DNA from: Sulfuricurvum kujiense DSM 16994
GTDB lineage: Bacteria; Campylobacterota; Campylobacteria; Campylobacterales; Sulfurimonadaceae
Length of the DNA: 64,000 bases
Direction of reading: 5' to 3'
Assembly: GCF_000183725.1 (NCBI RefSeq)
Contig: NC_014762.1
Coordinates: 744,001-808,000, forward strand
The position numbers and the translations under genes were made by a program. Numbering within the stretch: position 1 is the stretch's first letter; each line of letters opens with the position of its first letter. Of this stretch, positions 55,755-63,616 are shown one piece after another. Below the pieces are notes generated by a model. It did no database searches and was not told the DNA's origin. It saw only the letters and a list, made by a program, of their open reading frames with translations.

Positions 55755-55782
55755 CAAAAGCGCACCAGTGCGCTGGGCTTCC

Positions 55783-55838
55783 CGCCGAGGGAAACACAGC
55801 GTTAGCGTAGCCAAAGGGGGCTTTGCTCCCTTGGCGTA
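55783..55838. repeat. dispersed intergenic repeat upstream of murC
   Basis: Contains the same 20-base core as 35736-35755 (here 55797-55816), followed by a G-rich loop and CCCTTGGCGTAT (55828-55839). Left half: GCCGAGGGAAACA. CCAAAGGG and CCCTTGG form an imperfect hairpin. A separate perfect inverted repeat AGCGCA-CCAG-TGCGCT lies at 55759-55774. It ends 15 bases before the murC ATG, so it may act in the leader of that gene. Confidence 0.75.
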
Positions 55839-55853
55839 TCAAAAGGAGACAAC

Positions 55854-57164
55854 ATGAAAATTCATTTTATCGGCATCGGCGGGATCGGTATTTCGGGACT
55901 GGCAAAATACATGCGCTTCAGCGGACACGAAGTAAGCGGTTCGGACATGAAAGAGACGCACATTACGCAGCGTCTCATTGACCGCGGCATTACGGTTCAT
56001 ATCGGGCATGACGCGTCGAATATCCCTGAGGGGTGCGATTTGGTGATCCATTCGGCGATTATCCGACCGACCAACTCTGAGATCGTGGAAGCCCATCGCC
56101 GCGGGATTGAAGTGCTTCATCGCCGCGATGCATTGCTGCGTATTTTGAGTGAGAAAAAAGTGTATGCGGTGTGCGGAGCGCACGGCAAGAGCACGACGAC
56201 GGCAATTTTGGCGGCGATTATGGACGGAAGTGCGATTATCGGTGCGGAATCCAAAGGGTTCGGCTCCAACGTCCGGTATGACGGGAGTACCGACATTATG
56301 CTTTTCGAAGCGGATGAAAGCGACGGAAGTTTTCTCAACTCAAACCCTTACTGCTCGATCGTCACCAATGCCGAGCCGGAGCATATGGAGTACTATAACT
56401 ACAATATTGACGAGTTTCACAGCGCGTATCGTCGTTTTGTTGAAATGGCTCCTGTACGTGTTATTAATGCCGAAGATCCATTTATGGCAACGCTGGAGTG
56501 CGATGCGCTGCGTTTGTATCCGAGCGTCGATATTACCAATATCACCTATACATTGATCGATGATGAGCCCTACACCCGTTTTCACCTCAAAGGATTCGGA
56601 GAATTCGAGGTGTGGGGATTCGGCGAACATATCGCGATGGACGCCGCATTGGCGATCATGGCCGCGGCGCAGACGATGAGTATCGCTTCAATCCGTGTCC
56701 GTTTGCTCAATTTCCGCGGAATCAAAAAACGGTTCGACGTGATTTTCAAAGGGAGCGACCGCGTCATTATCGATGATTACGCCCACCACCCGACCGAGAT
56801 CAAAGCAACGATGCAGTCGCTTAAAACCTATACCGAGCTCAAAGGGTTTGAACGTATCGTAGCCATTTGGCAGCCGCATAAATATTCCCGTACCATCGAT
56901 AACCTTGATGCCTTTGTCGAGTGCTTCGAAGGGTGCGATACACTGATTATTCTTCCGGTCTGGGCCGCGAGCGAAGAGCCTCGTGAGATCGATTTTGAAG
57001 GGCGCTTTGCTGGGTATAACCTTATTATGGCCGATAAGCTTCACCGCGAAGGAGATACGATTCAAGTGATTGTCGCAGATGAAGTGGTGAAAACGTACGA
57101 TAAAAACGTTATCGTCGGATTCGGAGCGGGCGATCTGACCTATCAGCTCAGAGGAACCAAATAA
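55854..57164 (+). CDS. murC: UDP-N-acetylmuramate--L-alanine ligase
   Basis: Adds the first amino acid of the peptidoglycan stem. The 436 aa have the N-terminal Rossmann motif GIGGIGISG (6-14), the ATP-binding AVCGAHGKSTTTA, the EADESDGSF motif and DDYAHHPTE in the C-terminal domain. AAAGGAG is the ribosome site. Shorter than E. coli MurC (491) but normal for Campylobacterota. Confidence 0.96.
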   Translation: MKIHFIGIGGIGISGLAKYMRFSGHEVSGSDMKETHITQRLIDRGITVHIGHDASNIPEGCDLVIHSAIIRPTNSEIVEAHRRGIEVLHRRDALLRILSEKKVYAVCGAHGKSTTTAILAAIMDGSAIIGAESKGFGSNVRYDGSTDIMLFEADESDGSFLNSNPYCSIVTNAEPEHMEYYNYNIDEFHSAYRRFVEMAPVRVINAEDPFMATLECDALRLYPSVDITNITYTLIDDEPYTRFHLKGFGEFEVWGFGEHIAMDAALAIMAAAQTMSIASIRVRLLNFRGIKKRFDVIFKGSDRVIIDDYAHHPTEIKATMQSLKTYTELKGFERIVAIWQPHKYSRTIDNLDAFVECFEGCDTLIILPVWAASEEPREIDFEGRFAGYNLIMADKLHREGDTIQVIVADEVVKTYDKNVIVGFGAGDLTYQLRGTK

Positions 57165-57167
57165 GCC

Positions 57168-57497
57168 ATGGGTTACCTCCTCTGGTTCGGGATTGTCGCC
57201 CTTGTCTTTGCGCTGATGCATTTTTTTACGGAACTCAGTGCCAAACAAAAGGGAATAATCTCTCTCGTCGTCACACTGTTGGTCATAGGGGCCATCGCCT
57301 ATAATATCCGGAGTGACCGTGATCGCGAACAGGTCAACAGCGTCGTACTGAAATATGAGCAGGGGCAAATGCTGATGTGTCGGGGGACCGAGGTCAACAG
57401 TACCACGTTCGATTACAGTGTCGGGACGCAGAGTTTTGTCGGGAACCGCGGAACGAAATATTTTCAGCAAATCTTTAATGCGCGTGAGTGTCAATGA
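57168..57497 (+). CDS. hypothetical two-helix membrane protein
   Basis: A 109 aa protein with two N-terminal membrane helices (about 3-20 and 33-50) joined by a short SAKQKG loop, then a soluble domain with GQMLMCRGTEVNSTTFDYSVG and the end QQIFNARECQ. It starts three bases after murC and overlaps mutS2 by the ATGA junction. It is probably conserved in Campylobacterota at this place. Function unknown. Confidence 0.75.
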   Translation: MGYLLWFGIVALVFALMHFFTELSAKQKGIISLVVTLLVIGAIAYNIRSDRDREQVNSVVLKYEQGQMLMCRGTEVNSTTFDYSVGTQSFVGNRGTKYFQQIFNARECQ

Positions 57498-59713
57498 CGC
57501 GTCTCTCCTCCAACCTCGCTGAGCTTTTCGGAAAGCTCGATCTTCTTCCTCATATCGCTTCGCTGGAGCAGTTTTTCTCTCGGGAGCAGAATATCGCCAT
57601 CCCCGGAGACCAGGAGCGGCACTTTCGCTATATTCAGGCCCTCGATGCGCTGGAGTTCAAAGCCCCGCCGAAAAGTGTAGGCTTTGAGTCTATCATCAAC
57701 CACCTCAAAAAGCAAGGGGTTTTACGGTTCGAAGAGATTCACGAACTTCTCAAAGTCGTCCGCTATTTTCGTCTGATGCGTAATCATAACTTCGCAGGTC
57801 TTATCGGCGAGTGGATGGAGACGATTATCATCCCCGAACCGTTTGGTGAGATCGATGAGTATTTCGATCATGAGGGGAACTTTATCGAATCGCGTGACGA
57901 AGAACTCCATAAAATCGCACAGCGGATCAAAGCGATCAAAACGGAGATTAATGATTCTATCAAGCGTCTCTTTCACACCCAAAAACTGACCCCCTACCTC
58001 GTCGATACCCAGATCCACTATATCAACGATGAAGAGACGCTGCTGGTGCGCGGCGGGTTTAACCACGTCCTCAAAGGCTCGGTCGTCGGTCGGACGGGGG
58101 CGGGATTCTTTTACGTCGCCCCCGACGCGGTGCTCCGCTCCAAAGAGCAGCTGCGCTATGTGATGCAGGAGCGGGAGACGAAGCTCTATGAATACGCAAA
58201 ACGCTTTTCGGCAAAACTCTCCAACCTCGTCCCTTTCATCGGATTTTGTGATCGCGAGTTCGAGCGGTTTGACCACTATCAGGCACGCGTGCTGTTTGCC
58301 CGTGCACGCGATTTTGCGATCCTCAAACCCCAAAACAACGCCGATGTCGTCCTCGAAGAGTTTTCCCATCCCGCCATCCATAAGCCTAAACCGATCAGCG
58401 TCGATTTTCGCTCCAACCTCCTGATGATCACGGGGGTCAATGCGGGGGGTAAAACGATGCTCCTCAAATCGCTCCTCTCGGCGAGTCTGATGGCGAAATA
58501 TCTCATCCCGATGAAGATCAACCCTCACAAATCGCGGATCGGGAGTTTTAAACGGATCGAAGCGGTCATCGACGATCCCCAAAGCGTCAGCAACGACATC
58601 TCCACCTTTGCCGGGCGGATGGTGCAGTTTAGCCATCTATTTGAACACAAAAGCGCCCTCGTAGGGGTCGATGAGATCGAGCTGGGAACCGATAGCGACG
58701 AGGCGGCGGCACTCTTTGCCATCGTCCTCGATGAGCTGATTAAACGGGGTCAGAAGATCATCGTCACCACCCACCACAAACGGCTCGCGGCATTGATGGC
58801 GGATAGGAGCGATGTCGAGCTGATGGCGGCGCTGTATGACGAAGAGCGTCGCGTCCCGACCTATGAGTTTTTGCAAGGGGTGATCGGAAAGAGCTACGCG
58901 TTTGAGACGGCGTCGCGCTACGGGATCAATCCCGCCATCATTACTCGTGCCAAAGCACTGTACGGCGAGAACCACGAAAAACTGAGCGTCCTCATCGAAC
59001 GGGGAAGCGAGCTGGAGCGGGAGTTGAAGCGGAAAAACCGAGAGGTGGACGAACGGCTCGAAGCCCTCAAAGCGCAGGAAGCGGCACTCAAAGAGGCGCG
59101 TGAACAGCTGCGAAGCGATCTGGATGCGGAGAAAGCGAAGCTTCGCGCAGGGTATGACGAAGCGGTGCGCGAGGCCAAAGAGGCGGCGCGCGGCATGGAC
59201 ATGGCGGCCATCCACCGACAGCTAAACAAAGCGCAGGCGAAACTTCCGAAAGCGGAGCCGATCAAAATCGCCGAACCCGAACCGATCCGCTACGAAGTAG
59301 GGCAGGCGGTGAAATACCGCACTCAGCGCGGTACGGTCGTCAGCGTCGGGGCGAAAGACGCGATGATCGAGGTGGAGGGGATGCGCTTACGGGTCAAACT
59401 GAGTGACCTTAAACCGAGCGGCAATCTCCCGAAAAAGCCGAAGGTCACCGTCACCTCTCAAATCGATCAAAAAAGCGGTCTCAAACTCGATCTTCATGGA
59501 CTTCGAGGGGAAGAGTCATGCGAGCGGATGGATAAATTTCTCTCTGATGCACTCTTGCAGGGATTTGATGAGGTGATTATCTATCACGGGATCGGGACGG
59601 GGAAACTGGCCTACGCCGTCAAAGAGTTTCTAAAAGAGCACCCGAGTGTCAAAAGCTTTAGTGATGCGCCACAACATTTGGGTGGATTTGGGGCGAAAGT
59701 GGTGAGGCTCTAA
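57494..59713 (+). CDS. mutS2: MutS2 family ATPase with Smr domain
   Basis: MutS2 proteins bind branched DNA or collided ribosomes and in Campylobacterota limit homologous recombination and repair oxidised DNA. I use ATG 57494 (overlap with the previous stop) over GTG 57488. The 739 aa lack the MutS mismatch domain I. The Walker A motif GVNAGGKT is at 314-321, followed by the signature DEIELGTDSDEA. A long coiled coil (about 490-570), a KOW-like VGQAVKYRTQRG segment and the C-terminal Smr nuclease domain (LDLHGLRG...IYHGIGTGKL) complete it. Full length. Confidence 0.95.
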   Translation: MTRLSSNLAELFGKLDLLPHIASLEQFFSREQNIAIPGDQERHFRYIQALDALEFKAPPKSVGFESIINHLKKQGVLRFEEIHELLKVVRYFRLMRNHNFAGLIGEWMETIIIPEPFGEIDEYFDHEGNFIESRDEELHKIAQRIKAIKTEINDSIKRLFHTQKLTPYLVDTQIHYINDEETLLVRGGFNHVLKGSVVGRTGAGFFYVAPDAVLRSKEQLRYVMQERETKLYEYAKRFSAKLSNLVPFIGFCDREFERFDHYQARVLFARARDFAILKPQNNADVVLEEFSHPAIHKPKPISVDFRSNLLMITGVNAGGKTMLLKSLLSASLMAKYLIPMKINPHKSRIGSFKRIEAVIDDPQSVSNDISTFAGRMVQFSHLFEHKSALVGVDEIELGTDSDEAAALFAIVLDELIKRGQKIIVTTHHKRLAALMADRSDVELMAALYDEERRVPTYEFLQGVIGKSYAFETASRYGINPAIITRAKALYGENHEKLSVLIERGSELERELKRKNREVDERLEALKAQEAALKEAREQLRSDLDAEKAKLRAGYDEAVREAKEAARGMDMAAIHRQLNKAQAKLPKAEPIKIAEPEPIRYEVGQAVKYRTQRGTVVSVGAKDAMIEVEGMRLRVKLSDLKPSGNLPKKPKVTVTSQIDQKSGLKLDLHGLRGEESCERMDKFLSDALLQGFDEVIIYHGIGTGKLAYAVKEFLKEHPSVKSFSDAPQHLGGFGAKVVRL

Positions 59714-59743
59714 AAGATCTCTTTTAGTAATGAGGATAATCAT

Positions 59744-60742
59744 ATGGCAATAAGAATATTTCAAAATGATGAAAAGATTTTATTGAGATTTGTCGCGTTT
59801 TCTTCATTCCCAATAAAAGGTTCTTACCGTTATAAAGATGTGCTTCAAATAATGTCACTACCTGACGAAGCGCCAAAGCCACAATATATAATGGGTGCGC
59901 TGCACCCTCTAATTATTGAGTATAGATATGACACCATTGATGAAGAAAATGTAGCAAGTATTGCAACTGATAGCTTTGATGAGAGAATTCTTGAATCACA
60001 ATATGCTTTTACAAAGCAGGATGAAATACTGTGTGTATTATCTGTAATTACAAAATATCTTATTACCAAGGACGAAAACGGTAAAAGATGGGTTTTATGT
60101 GATAAAGATGAGGACTGGATTTCTGTTGAACGCGGGGTAGGTTATTTCTGGACGGGGATGAGTCAATTCGGTGCTGAACTGACAGATATTGATACTGCAA
60201 GTATTCCTGAGATTCATTATGAACAATATTACGGTAATGATGCATTTTTGGGTGAGTCATTTAAGCTCAGTGACTCTACTTCTTCGCTTTTGGATAAATA
60301 CTTTTCATTAGATGAAGCTAAGAAAGAAGCATTTTTATCTGCATGTGTTTTGTTTGAACGTTCATCCCGTACTTGGGTAATATCCCATAGTCTTGCATAT
60401 ATTGGTTTTATTTCAAGTATTGAAGCTCTAATCGAATACGAGAACAAGGATGTAAAAACCGAGAAGTGTTCTGATCCTGATTGTGGTCAACCGAAATATA
60501 AAGTAAGGCAAAAATTTCTCGCATTTGCAAGAGACTATGGTAATGATAGTCGCGAGTTTAAAAAGTATGCGGACAAATTATATAATCGGCGATCACAAAT
60601 TGGTCATGTTGGAAAACTACTTTCTCATGATTTGGCAGGGAAAATTTCTGGCCCTGTTGTAGAAATGAATGATGGAATGGAATTAAGAAATTTACAGCGT
60701 GTTGTAAGAATTATGATGATTAATTGGCTTACTAAGGTTTAG
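59744..60742 (+). CDS. hypothetical protein with an ApeA-like HEPN C-terminal domain
   Basis: A 332 aa cytosolic protein, more AT-rich than its neighbours. The C-terminal part has the HEPN signature: a helix with SSIEALIEY (224-232), then KLYNRRSQIGHVG with R283-x4-H288 (the Rx4-6H RNase motif). A C242-x4-C247 pair before it may bind a metal. The N-terminal 180 residues are not recognised. ApeA-like HEPN proteins are found in phage defence, where they cleave RNA. No partner gene is next to it. The domain call is from motif and helix pattern, not a database. Confidence 0.65.
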   Translation: MAIRIFQNDEKILLRFVAFSSFPIKGSYRYKDVLQIMSLPDEAPKPQYIMGALHPLIIEYRYDTIDEENVASIATDSFDERILESQYAFTKQDEILCVLSVITKYLITKDENGKRWVLCDKDEDWISVERGVGYFWTGMSQFGAELTDIDTASIPEIHYEQYYGNDAFLGESFKLSDSTSSLLDKYFSLDEAKKEAFLSACVLFERSSRTWVISHSLAYIGFISSIEALIEYENKDVKTEKCSDPDCGQPKYKVRQKFLAFARDYGNDSREFKKYADKLYNRRSQIGHVGKLLSHDLAGKISGPVVEMNDGMELRNLQRVVRIMMINWLTKV

Positions 60743-60782
60743 ATAATTTATGAAACTGTTTAACTATTAGTCAAGGTTAGAT

Positions 60783-60841
60783 ATGAAAAAAGTCCTAATC
60801 CTTAGCGGTGCAGGGATCAGCGCCGAAAGCGGAATCCGCAT
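60783..60841 (+). pseudogene. truncated 5' end of a second cobB-like sirtuin gene
   Basis: About 58 bases match the start of the intact cobB at 62857 with only four differences, all at third codon positions and synonymous. The similarity stops after GIRI (residue 19), where a palindromic repeat begins; the frame then ends at TAG within that repeat. The upstream bases are not shared with the intact gene. It is a remnant and no product is expected. Confidence 0.85.
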
Positions 60842-60852
60842 CTTTCCCCTCG

Positions 60853-60874
60853 TTCCCAAGCTCTAGCTTGGGAA
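60853..60874. repeat. perfect palindromic repeat (TTCCCAAGCT-CT-AGCTTGGGAA)
   Basis: Ten-base perfect arms with a two-base centre, placed exactly where the truncated sirtuin loses similarity. This GTTCCCAAGCT palindrome type is, as I recall, dispersed in many proteobacterial and cyanobacterial genomes as a REP-like element. Confidence 0.7.
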
Positions 60875-61170
60875 TGCATACTCTCATCTCATTAAAACCT
60901 TTGTCACTTTTTTTGTTTCAGCAAAAGCTTCTGTACTTTTCTGTTTAGCTGAAAAGTACCAAAAGAACATACCGTGATCCAAGAACGCTCGCGTGACTCC
61001 TTGCACTTCTGCACCGCACTCGGCTCTAGGAGTTAGATCGTGGAGATTTTGATTTTATCTCTTTTCGCATTCCGCGAAAATCATTTCCATCCAATTGTTT
61101 AGCCCTCACACCATACCTAGAGCAATGACACTTTTTTTTCTTTACTAAAAAGAAAAGGATATTTAATTTT
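60875..61170. other. non-coding decayed region in the accessory patch
   Basis: No convincing gene on either strand. It has an inverted repeat GTACTTTTC/GAAAAGTAC at 60934-60960 and a CTTTTTTTTCTTT/AAAAAGAAAAG pair at about 61128-61157, both of the sort seen in decayed repeats around mobile DNA. An 89-residue minus-strand frame at 61026-61295 spans the antitoxin promoter and start and shows no known features. Confidence 0.5.
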
Positions 61171-61173
61171 CGT

Positions 61174-61197
61174 GTATAATATTCCGTAAGATTATAC
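61174..61197 (+). promoter_or_regulatory. promoter and candidate operator of the toxin-antitoxin pair
   Basis: TATAAT at 61175-61180 is inside an inverted repeat GTATAAT-N10-ATTATAC (61174-61197). GGGAG follows before the ATG at 61209. The repeat fits autoregulation by the antitoxin. Confidence 0.6.
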
Positions 61198-61208
61198 GGG
61201 AGATTACG

Positions 61209-61514
61209 ATGGTAGCCTATAAATCCAACGAAATGATGAGTTCGACCGATGTCGCGAAAAACTTCGGCGCAGTTCTCTCCAAACTCGCGAACCACGAAGT
61301 CGATAAAATTTGTGTTTTGCGAAACAACAAACCTGAAGCGGTAGTGTTAAGCGCACTCGAATACGAACAGCTACGCGATTATCGTCATTGGAATACGATG
61401 AGCGAAAAAGAGTATCTTCAAAAATCGCATGAGAGTATCGATAGTTCACGGAACTATTCAATAGAAGAAGTAGATGCCTATCTCGAACGGATCATCGACT
61501 CGTATGAAAGTTAG
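61209..61514 (+). CDS. type II antitoxin, Phd/YefM family
   Basis: A 101 aa protein with the Phd/YefM DNA-binding fold: KSNEMMSSTDVAKNFGAVLSKL (5-26), then KICVLRNNKPEAVVLSALEYEQL (34-56). The C-terminal tail (about 60-101) should wrap around the toxin. It has a good ribosome site and overlaps the toxin gene by 11 bases, so the pair is coupled with antitoxin first. Confidence 0.88.
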   Translation: MVAYKSNEMMSSTDVAKNFGAVLSKLANHEVDKICVLRNNKPEAVVLSALEYEQLRDYRHWNTMSEKEYLQKSHESIDSSRNYSIEEVDAYLERIIDSYES

Positions 61515-61794
61515 AATTCTTCCCTCTTTTATCGCCAAACTGCAGTTTGTTTTGGAAAAGATTGCCGAGGATAAAAAAAGCGCGGCACACACATTTCGCC
61601 GTGAGATTTTGCGTGAGTGTTATAGTCTCAGCGATTTTCCTTATCGATGCCGTCGCTCGATCCATTATAACGACGATAACATCCGCGATCTAATTTTTAA
61701 GGGTTGGACAGTGATATATAAAATCCAAGATGATGAAATAAAAGTATTTGCATTGACAAAATACGAAGATTATAAAGACGAGAGTGATCAATAA
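61504..61794 (+). CDS. type II toxin, RelE/ParE superfamily
   Basis: A 96 aa protein from ATG 61504 (MKVRILPSFIAKL) inside the antitoxin gene. The RelE/ParE pattern is visible: VRILPSFIAKLQFVLEKIAED, a helix-rich first half, then the strand-rich end IRDLIFKGWTVIYKIQDDEIKVFALTKYEDY. RelE members cleave mRNA on the ribosome and ParE members poison gyrase; the sequence does not decide between them. A frame starting at 61474 in the antitoxin is not supported. Confidence 0.85.
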   Translation: MKVRILPSFIAKLQFVLEKIAEDKKSAAHTFRREILRECYSLSDFPYRCRRSIHYNDDNIRDLIFKGWTVIYKIQDDEIKVFALTKYEDYKDESDQ

Positions 61795-62075
61795 CCCAAA
61801 CCGACAATAAAACCGCAGTAGAACATCTCAAAAAATATTTTAGTCTCCCAAGTGTTTCAGTGATGCTCCCCTAAGAATCACTGTTTTCCCCAGGAATCGG
61901 AACTCTCTTATTTATCTTCCGTATTTGTATATTTTTTTGTTTCACAGTAAAATCTTTAAAATATTTCATTTTGTTGAATATTGCGTACCAACTTCGATAT
62001 TTAGATATGTTGCATGTCATCTCTTGAATGTTTGGTAATCAAGTATATTGTAGGAATAAATAGTTAGGGGTTTTT
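61795..62075. other. intergenic region with a possible coding remnant
   Basis: The first 70 bases contain an open stretch reading TDNKTAVEHLKKYFSL without a start codon, then a stop, which may be the remnant of a lost gene. The hairpin-like pair around CAGTGAT/ATCACTG at about 61859-61882 follows. The rest is AT-rich. No clear promoter for the next gene is seen. Confidence 0.4.
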
Positions 62076-62750
62076 ATGCTGATCATCCGAATTCTTCTCA
62101 TTACTCTTTCACTTACGTTAAGTTTGCTGGGATCAAATGCCTTTGCACAGGACATCAACCTTCAGCCAAAGTACGGTGTACAGCCGAAGAATGATGCGCA
62201 GAAAGCAGCTGATGAAAAGTTTCTTGCAAACATTGACAGTTACTACAAAGGCGACCGAAAGAAAGCTGCAGCAGACGTCGCTACCCGTGGTTGGCAGTTT
62301 CTGCGGCAGGGAAATGCACCGGATGCGATGAAGCGCTTTAACCAAGCATGGCTACTGGATAGTTCAAACGGTAATGCCCTTTGGGGAATGGCTGCATTTG
62401 AGGCAGGTTCGGGAAAACTCAATGAATCATTAACGCTCTTCGCAGAGGCAGACCGTATTATCGGTGATGACATAGATTTTTCCGTAGACTATGCCAAGCT
62501 TCTTGGCGTCATTGGTGCTCAAACAAGAAATAAAGCCATGCTCAACGACGCTTTCACCCGTTTTGCTCGCATTCACGAAAAGGCTCCGCAACATACACTA
62601 AACCTTCAAAACTGGGCCATTATGTTGTTCTATGCTGGCAACTTTGCTGAGGCATGGAAAAAAATTAAGCTGGCTGAGGCAACACCGCGCCATGCAGAAC
62701 TTGATCCAAGGTTTCTCACTGCTCTCCAAAATAAGATGCCTCGGCCATGA
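62076..62750 (+). CDS. secreted tetratricopeptide-repeat protein
   Basis: A 224 aa protein with a signal peptide (about 1-24, ending SNAFA) and two to three TPR-like repeats: RGWQFLRQGNAPDAMKRFNQAWLLD (70-94), NGNALWGMAAFEAGSGKLNESLTLFAEAD (97-126) and LNLQNWAIMLFYAGNFAEAWKKIKLAE (175-201). Probably periplasmic, binding a partner protein. Its codon use is different from the flanking mutS2 and cobB, and it lies in the accessory patch, so it may be acquired. Function unknown. Confidence 0.75.
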   Translation: MLIIRILLITLSLTLSLLGSNAFAQDINLQPKYGVQPKNDAQKAADEKFLANIDSYYKGDRKKAAADVATRGWQFLRQGNAPDAMKRFNQAWLLDSSNGNALWGMAAFEAGSGKLNESLTLFAEADRIIGDDIDFSVDYAKLLGVIGAQTRNKAMLNDAFTRFARIHEKAPQHTLNLQNWAIMLFYAGNFAEAWKKIKLAEATPRHAELDPRFLTALQNKMPRP

Positions 62751-62856
62751 CTAAAAAAGACTTACAACCCTGTACTAGATAGGAATTTCATCTTTTTTGG
62801 TTAATTAGCTATAGGGTGAGAATCGAGACGAAAGTTGTTTGGTTTAAGGAGATTGT

Positions 62857-63552
62857 ATGAAAAAAGTCCTAATCCTTAGCGGTGCGGGGATCAGCGCCGA
62901 GAGCGGTATTCGCACATTCCGTGATACGAATGGACTATGGGAAGAATACGACGTGATGGAAGTGTGCTCGCTCACAGGGTTCGAGCGTAATCCCAAACTG
63001 GTCGCCGATTTTTACGATGCCCGCCGTCGCGACCTGCATGACAAACTCCCCAATGCCGCCCACGAGATGATCGCCCGCCTCAAACAGCATTACCCCGATC
63101 AGATCGAAGTACTGACCCAAAACGTCGACGATCTGTTCGAGCGTGCGGGGTGTCCCGATGTAATCCATCTGCACGGCACCCTCACCGATCTGCGGTGCGA
63201 GGAGTGCGGATGGGTTTACGAGATCGGATATGAGTCGCAGGAGGGATCGACGTGTCCGTCGTGCGAGAGTGATAACATCCGCCATAACGTCGTGATGTTC
63301 GGGGAAGAGGCACCGATGTACGCAGAACTTCAACGAGCAATCGAAGAGTGTGATTTGTTTGTCGTCATAGGTTCAAGCGGTCAGGTGATCAATACGGCGT
63401 GGATCGCTCAATGGTTTGAACACTCGATCCTCAATAACCTCGAATCCGATGATATGCTCGATCCGTTTTTCAAGACCCTCTACATCGAAAAAGCAACCAC
63501 CGCTGCGCCGAAGATCGAGGCGGAAATCGAGTATTTTCTGGCTTTACAATAG
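62857..63552 (+). CDS. cobB: NAD-dependent protein deacylase (sirtuin)
   Basis: Removes acyl groups from lysines using NAD+. The 231 aa are full length for bacterial sirtuins. Motifs: GAGISAESGIRTFRD (9-23), TQNVDDLFERAG, the catalytic His in HLHGTL, and a zinc site of two CxxC pairs (CEEC...CPSC). Y53 and R56 in FYDARR match the Tyr-x-x-Arg signature that lets SIRT5-class enzymes and CobB take succinyl and malonyl groups, so it is likely a desuccinylase as well. TAAGGAG gives the ribosome site. Confidence 0.93.
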   Translation: MKKVLILSGAGISAESGIRTFRDTNGLWEEYDVMEVCSLTGFERNPKLVADFYDARRRDLHDKLPNAAHEMIARLKQHYPDQIEVLTQNVDDLFERAGCPDVIHLHGTLTDLRCEECGWVYEIGYESQEGSTCPSCESDNIRHNVVMFGEEAPMYAELQRAIEECDLFVVIGSSGQVINTAWIAQWFEHSILNNLESDDMLDPFFKTLYIEKATTAAPKIEAEIEYFLALQ

Positions 63553-63616
63553 AATCTGTAAAATTAGTTAATTTTATGTTATAGTAAAGCAGTAATTTTT
63601 GAAAAAAGGGATCATA

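Noticed and set aside
57722-58636. Long open frame on the minus strand inside mutS2 (304 codons)
   Set aside because: It is antisense to a well-conserved coding region with high G+C third positions; no known motif or ribosome site. Similar antisense frames in ileS, guaB and acrB-like genes were dropped for the same reason.
60783-60866. Short peptide gene (27 codons) from the truncated sirtuin start
   Set aside because: Its sequence is simply the cobB start followed by the palindrome; no ribosome site like that of cobB.
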